This document shows, in pieces, positions 60,701 through 64,000 of a stretch of 64,000 nt of DNA (positions are counted from its first letter, which is position 1; each line of letters begins with the position of its first letter). Both the position numbers and the translations under genes were made by a program. The DNA is from DSSB01 sp046346845 (lineage in GTDB: Bacteria > UBA10199 > DSSB01): assembly GCA_046346845.1 (NCBI GenBank), contig JAXMHH010000007.1, positions 124,001-188,000 of the forward strand, read 5' to 3'. The notes below the pieces were generated by a model. It was not told the DNA's origin. It saw only the letters and a list, made by a program, of their open reading frames with translations, and made no database searches.

Positions 60701-62755
60701 GAGCGGGATCCCCTCGCCCGGGCCTGGGCGGAGGTCGGAGCCCTTCGCTCGCGCTGGCGGCGAGGGCTCGCCGCCGAGACAACGGCCGCCCCGCCCGCCT
60801 GCCGCTCGGACCTGTGGGACTATTTGCTCCCACGTTATGAAACCACTTCGGAACGCTGGGAAGCGGATGCATTCTTGACCTTGCTAAAAAAGATCAAGGA
60901 CTGTGAGTATCCCGAACAAAGGCAGGATACCTACGAATTGCTGGCTCTGAAATTCTCCCGAGCAGGGCATCCCGGCCTCTCGGGCAAATTCTCCCGCGCC
61001 GCCGCCTGCGAGCGGAGCCGGCTGCGCGGCGGACTTCAGGAGGAAACGCGAATGGACTTCGAAAAATCCCGCGGCGGAATGCCTCTGGACCAAGAAATCG
61101 ACGCCCTGCTGCCCGAGGAGGCAGCGCGCCCGGCCCCGCGCTCTGCAACGGGGCCTCGGGAGGGAAGGGCGATTTCGGAAGCACGGTTTCGGCAGATCAG
61201 CGCCCTCGGCCGGCGAGTCTCAGAACGTGAAGAACTGGCGGATACCCTGTCGAGGATCATGGATGCCGCCATCGAATTCACTGGAGCCCAACGCGGCTTT
61301 TTGCTTTTAAAAAACGAGTCGTGCACCGGCGGGCCCATTCCGGATTTCGAAGTCCATTGCGCCCGCGGCATTCCGCAAGGCTCGCTTGGCGGGGAGGGCT
61401 TCCAACTTTCCCGGAGCGCGGTCCGAATCGCGGTTGACACCGGAGCTCCCTTGTTGACTGACAACGCCCAGTTGGATCCGCGGTTGAAGGATCGCCCGAG
61501 CGTCACCTCCTTCCGCCTGCTCTCGATTCTAGTGGTGCCCATGGAAACCGAGGGACGGGTGCGGGGGGCCTTGTACCTGGACCACCAGGGCGAACCAGAA
61601 CGTTTTTCGCAAGAGGACGTCGTCCTCCTCACCGCCTTCGCGGCGCAGGCCGCACTGGCGATTCAGAAGGCGAAGGACTATGAGGCCTTGAATCGTTCCA
61701 AATCGGAAATAGAGGCGCGGCTGCGCTCCCAAGCCGAGGTGATCCAGGGCTTAAACGAAAGGCTGAACCTAGCCAGGAAGGACTTCAAATACCAGTACGG
61801 CGAAATCATCGGCGTCTCGCAGAAGATGACCCAGGTATTCCAGCTGCTCGAGCATGTCACGGAGACGACGATTCCGGTCTGGATCTTCGGCGAGTCCGGC
61901 ACCGGCAAGGAACTCATCGCCCGCTCCCTTCATTTCAACAGTTCCCGAAAAAATTTGCCCTTTGTCGTGGAGAACGTGAGCGCCATCCCCGAATCCCTGC
62001 TCGAAAGCGAGCTGTTCGGCCACAAGCGCGGTGCCTTCACCCATGCGGATAAAGACCGGGTCGGCCTCTTCGAGCAGGCCAACGGAGGCACCCTCTTTCT
62101 CGACGAGATTGCCGACATGTCCCTGGGCATGCAGGCAAAATTGCTGCGCGTCCTGCAGGATGGCGAAGTCCGCCCCTTGGGCTCCAACAAGAGGGTCAAG
62201 ATCGACGTCCGACTAGTGACCGCCTCGAATCAGGACCTCCACCGCTTGGTGGGCGAGGGAAAGTTCCGCCAAGACCTCTTCTTTCGCATCAACGGCCTCA
62301 CCATCCCTCTGCCCCCGCTTCGGGAACGAAAGGAGGACATCCCCATGCTCGTCGAGCACATGTTGGAAAAATTTTCCCGGGACTTCCACCTGGTTCCCGG
62401 AGAGGTGACGGAGCAGGCCTACCAAGCCCTCATGCGGCATGCCTGGCCGGGAAACATCCGTGAATTGGAGAACGTCATCCGGAACGCCCTGCTCTTCTCG
62501 AAAGGGCGTCCCATCGGGCCCGACTTGGTCATCCTGCAATCTCCGGGAAAGTCGCCCTCCTTGGGCCGGGACACGGCCCAAAACAAGGAAAACCCCCGCG
62601 AAGCCCTGATCGACGCCCTCAAGAGACACGAGATGAACAAGGCCCGGGCCGCCAGCGAATTGGGAATCAGCCTAAGGACTCTCTACAACCGCTTGGAGGA
62701 ATACCGGATTCCGAAAAAGAAGGCCCAGCTCGCGGAGTTTTTGGGACTCGAATAA
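57719..62755 (+). CDS. Ser/Thr kinase-ATPase-TPR-GAF-sigma-54 activator fusion
   Basis: This is one 1,678-residue regulator. Order: Hanks-type kinase (~40-300: GAGSSG, Lys70, HRD 152-154, DLG 172-174 in place of DFG); AAA_16/STAND-like ATPase (~310-560) with a Walker A-like GPMGVGRT (335-342) in which Arg341 replaces Lys; helical/TPR array (~640-1090); GAF (~1160-1325); short coiled coil; sigma-54 AAA+ domain (GESGTGKE 1391-1398; GAFTHA 1438-1443 for GAFTGA; LFLDEIADM); Fis-type helix-turn-helix (~1640-1670). It probably activates sigma-54 promoters in response to kinase, GAF or TPR-bound signals. The true start may be the ATG at 57806, since the first 29 codons are AT-rich and lack a ribosome site. 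Confidence 0.92.
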   Translation: MQFADIFCITNEIAKHFAETISAEQATQAMIPPEKFRSDRYQLLEPLGAGSSGRVLKALDRETQRVVALKFLPSGYTADQRSFLRRELHFLSRLSHPNLVRVFDYLEGGASPTATGPFFSMEWVASPLYPDPALFIQLCQGLHYLHGRNLLHRDLKPSNLRVDSEGVLKILDLGLAVPILAGKSEQGLGTWQYAPPEIFWGEYSVLSDIFSAGAVCYELFSGRLPFDRPLSGSVRSLPQPPRLFELRPDLPEHFCDLIDRMIERDPGRRPSSTATLLSYLAQHSDTEIHIPAPQALERTLEKIPLVGREAELRCAQEFLFSSPRQPGARLLKIQGPMGVGRTRFLEELRWALQDHEYRCQTLPGNSPQEWDRLLGEFLGLPAPEVEARPKILPLFERFLAVAGDRPWALIWSDLHLRSELELERLQEFLSLFQTGPSPWVAILEYEALKFPIAPWENELTISLGDLDDSQALTLLRSVPLAQKLGPEREKALLAQGGGRPLLLLSSLQGGGPRRTPGSWLESIASQLKGLPEGARTLLSLLVAHSFPVPAAEANSLFPGSNDEWEEALSQLDELGWLRARSLDSPDLALSHGSLAQSYRQALGEERMRSAHQRWFIHLNSRASESVPAETIGFLADHALAGEQWDQAKKWVWKAAEAAEPAGDFPEALRRYRQWSPFAESAAEKTVLHAHLAYLAYRCGDFPKALDSYEEWFRYRIDDPSFLQKAKHRLYTGMTLLAMDRGEAAQERLEDCLRIADPGQHPAHRPYQARARLLLASQAEKMGHTDAAQAHLEAALELGQDIPELRGEAFKQQGDLERAVGNLEKALPCYRQSLEIFRSLGNTQGQAIALQAIGMTLRKSGRLSEALPYLQDSIELAKQVGEALPWARYRENLALLYLDMGEYGDSLALQSQTRPVLISLGTEEDRALVDLHRAASKIYLGQFRSAAELLSTFETGAATLPYLKSSAHHLRGELAYLEGDYESAETSFRAAARESERDPLARAWAEVGALRSRWRRGLAAETTAAPPACRSDLWDYLLPRYETTSERWEADAFLTLLKKIKDCEYPEQRQDTYELLALKFSRAGHPGLSGKFSRAAACERSRLRGGLQEETRMDFEKSRGGMPLDQEIDALLPEEAARPAPRSATGPREGRAISEARFRQISALGRRVSEREELADTLSRIMDAAIEFTGAQRGFLLLKNESCTGGPIPDFEVHCARGIPQGSLGGEGFQLSRSAVRIAVDTGAPLLTDNAQLDPRLKDRPSVTSFRLLSILVVPMETEGRVRGALYLDHQGEPERFSQEDVVLLTAFAAQAALAIQKAKDYEALNRSKSEIEARLRSQAEVIQGLNERLNLARKDFKYQYGEIIGVSQKMTQVFQLLEHVTETTIPVWIFGESGTGKELIARSLHFNSSRKNLPFVVENVSAIPESLLESELFGHKRGAFTHADKDRVGLFEQANGGTLFLDEIADMSLGMQAKLLRVLQDGEVRPLGSNKRVKIDVRLVTASNQDLHRLVGEGKFRQDLFFRINGLTIPLPPLRERKEDIPMLVEHMLEKFSRDFHLVPGEVTEQAYQALMRHAWPGNIRELENVIRNALLFSKGRPIGPDLVILQSPGKSPSLGRDTAQNKENPREALIDALKRHEMNKARAASELGISLRTLYNRLEEYRIPKKKAQLAEFLGLE

Positions 62756-62820
62756 GGGAGGGAATTTCAATCCCGGCCCCTCCGCGCCACCCCATGCCTC
62801 CCCGAGCCAGGCACGGGGCG

Positions 62821-62852
62821 AAAAAAAACCCCCTCCGTAAACGAAGGGGGTT
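62821..62852 (-). terminator. Rho-independent terminator of carD
   Basis: On the minus strand an 11-bp stem (62827-62837/62842-62852, one G-U pair, 4-base loop) is followed by eight T residues. It lies 27 bases after the carD stop. On the plus strand there is no T-run, so it does not clearly serve the long regulator gene. Confidence 0.85.
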
Positions 62853-62878
62853 CCACAATTCTGGCTGGAAAACCGGCT

Positions 62879-63403
62879 CTAGGCCGACTTGAAGATCTCG
62901 TTGATCTCTTCCTCGATCTCGTCTTCCTCGCGGGCCTCGCAGATCGCCAGTTCCTTGATGAGCAGGGACTTGGCGGTATCGAGCATCTTGCGCTCGCCGA
63001 AGCTCAGCTCTTTCTTGAACTTAAGCAGGCTAAGATCCCGTAATACCTCGGCAATTTCGTAAACCGAGCCCGTCTTGATCTTGTCCATGTACTCGCGGTA
63101 ACGGCGGTTCCAGGTTTGGTTGTCGATGTGGACGTCGCGCTGCTTGAGGATCTCGTAGACGTCGTCGACCTCTTGGTCGGAGATGACCTCGCGGAGGCCC
63201 ACCGCGTTGACATTGGCGGTCGGGACCATGATCTTCATGCCGCTGTCGAGGATCTGCAGCACGTAGAAGGTCTGCTTGGCCCCCATGATCTCTTTGCTTT
63301 CGATGCTCTTGACCTCGCCGACGCCGTGGGCGGGATAGACCGCCTTGTCGCCAACCTTGAAGGGGAGATCGGAAAACGCTTGCTTTGCTAGACCCTTGGC
63401 CAT
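62879..63403 (-). CDS. carD: CarD/CdnL-family RNA polymerase-binding regulator
   Basis: This 174-residue protein stabilises RNA polymerase open complexes, especially at rRNA promoters. The N-terminal RID domain (FKVGDKAVYPAHGVGEVKSIE; residues 15-75) binds the polymerase beta subunit. A helical C-terminal domain (TWNRRYREYMDKIKTG...) binds the promoter. The C-terminal end is acidic. A strong AGGAGGT precedes the ATG at 63403. It has no HMGA-like tail, so it is CdnL-like. Confidence 0.94.
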   Translation of the reverse strand: MAKGLAKQAFSDLPFKVGDKAVYPAHGVGEVKSIESKEIMGAKQTFYVLQILDSGMKIMVPTANVNAVGLREVISDQEVDDVYEILKQRDVHIDNQTWNRRYREYMDKIKTGSVYEIAEVLRDLSLLKFKKELSFGERKMLDTAKSLLIKELAICEAREEDEIEEEINEIFKSA

Positions 63404-63813
63404 GGAGCCAACCTCCTATGATGAGCAAAACCCGTAAAGACAGGTCTCAGCCGGTTAATCAAAGAAATCAGGACCTTTTTTTCTGACTGGGACGCGAGCT
63501 TGTATCATAGCCCACCCCCTAGCGTCAACGTTTCAGGTAACGCTACGTGTCATTACCCGGAAAATACCCAGCGGCCCGCGGCGACACGGAATAAAAATTG
63601 CAAACAATAACCGCAATTTAGTAAATTATGCGAAAAAACTTCTTTCTATTAAAAATTATCGTTGGAAACGGGAAAAAGTTTCCCCCGAAAGCTAACAAGC
63701 TGTTGAAAAAACACCGGTGATTGGGCCAAGCCGCCGCAGGCGGAGGGATGGGCCCCCGAAAAATGGAAATCACCTCTATTTTTCAACAGCCTCTTCATAA
63801 GGGCCCGAATTTT
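63404..63813. other. 410-base gap between divergent carD and sugar dehydrogenase genes
   Basis: There is no gene here. On the minus strand, TTGACG (63523-63528) and TATGAT (63504-63509) resemble -35 and -10 boxes for carD but stand only 13 bases apart, so the promoter is uncertain. 63590-63690 is AT-rich with no clear signal. The last third holds an inverted-repeat element (63697-63792), which ends 21 bases before the dehydrogenase ATG. Confidence 0.5.
63697..63792. repeat. Shorter copy of the dispersed inverted-repeat element
   Basis: This 96-base element has 12-base inverted ends (GCTGTTGAAAAA at 63699-63710; complement 63779-63790). It shares the first ~70 bases with the copy at 54457, including TTGGGCCAAGCCGCCGCAGG (63721-63740). 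It lacks the ~40-base inner part of that copy. It lies in the leader of the nucleotide-sugar dehydrogenase gene. Confidence 0.85.
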
Positions 63814-64000
63814 ATGCCCCTTCTCCGCAAAAACAGCCAAGCTATCCTGCTCAACAGGATTCAACAGCGTTCTGCCCGAGTCGGGGTGATAGGCCTGGGC
63901 TATGTCGGCCTGCCTCTGGCGGTCGCCTTCGCCGAGGCCGGCTTTAGCGTCACTGGGATCGATGTCGATCCCAAGAAAATCGCCGCCCTGTGCGCCGGCA
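63814..64000 (+). CDS. Nucleotide-sugar dehydrogenase, N-terminal part (window end)
   Basis: Only the first 62 residues are present. The NAD-binding motif VGVIGLGYVGLPLAVAFAEAGF (G-x-G-x2-G) followed by VTGIDVD identifies the UDP-glucose/UDP-GlcNAc/UDP-ManNAc dehydrogenase family. The ~20-residue lead before it (LLRKNSQAILLNRIQQRSA) is typical of the WbpA/UDP-N-acetylglucosamine 6-dehydrogenase branch. It would start a surface polysaccharide cluster to the right. AAGGG lies 9 bases before the ATG. Confidence 0.88.
   Translation, partial: MPLLRKNSQAILLNRIQQRSARVGVIGLGYVGLPLAVAFAEAGFSVTGIDVDPKKIAALCAG

Noticed and set aside
1..64000. tRNA genes, CRISPR arrays, prophage or intact insertion sequences
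   Set aside because: The gaps were read on both strands. No tRNA-like fold, spaced repeats or transposase/integrase gene was seen, but a dedicated scan was not possible.

Overview
The window comes from a high-GC, Gram-negative bacterium of the broad deltaproteobacterial type. The basis is lipoproteins with lipoboxes, a prepilin peptidase, a CarD-type RNA polymerase regulator, a Ser/Thr-kinase/sigma-54 regulator, a DUF11 surface protein with a Myxococcus-like C-terminal anchor, and fused AroK-AroB and IspD-IspF enzymes. I cannot place it more finely from sequence alone. It is mostly compact chromosome: gaps are short, many genes overlap by 1-40 bases, and I see no tRNA, rRNA, CRISPR array, prophage or intact insertion sequence.

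Left part (1-13976, all minus strand). A lysine-fermentation operon (kdd-kamA-kamD-kamE, the last gene cut by the window edge) converts L-lysine via beta-lysine and 3,5-diaminohexanoate to 3-keto-5-aminohexanoate. KamD has an extra 220-residue Arg/Gly-rich tail. Behind it lie an RlmD-type methyltransferase, a small unknown gene, thiL, an LpoA-like TPR plus periplasmic-binding lipoprotein, and a heat-shock set (hrcA-grpE-dnaJ, no dnaK here) with hemW.

14-22 kb. A lone ParA ATPase and a secreted beta-helix protein (plus strand) face a minus-strand group holding kce, the next lysine-fermentation enzyme. kce overlaps the stop of a MazF/PemK-like toxin, which itself overlaps an antitoxin. An acyl-CoA carboxyltransferase and an acyl-CoA dehydrogenase follow, separated by a nested palindrome.

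21-35 kb. hisS, a TPR protein, the shikimate genes aroQ, aroKB and aroC, a small HTH regulator and a prepilin peptidase are on the minus strand. Then come zf-TFIIB protein-gatC-gatA-gatB-mtnA-ilvE on the plus strand and a convergent di-iron protein.

35-54.5 kb. uvrC; a hydantoinase A/B plus FAD oxidoreductase operon; a secreted Cys-rich protein; a thiamine-binding-like protein; a quinone-reductase-like enzyme; a methyltransferase; a GH17-GT2 beta-glucan synthase; then uvrB, a membrane protein, cysS, gltX and ispDF on the minus strand.

54.5-64 kb. An accessory-looking stretch: a lipoprotein, a DUF11/beta-helix surface protein with a sigma-54-like promoter, and, divergent from it, a ~1,650-residue kinase-ATPase-TPR-GAF-sigma-54 activator. 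carD and the start of a nucleotide-sugar dehydrogenase close the window. Three copies of a structured inverted-repeat element (near 16.5, 54.5 and 63.7 kb) sit in gene junctions.
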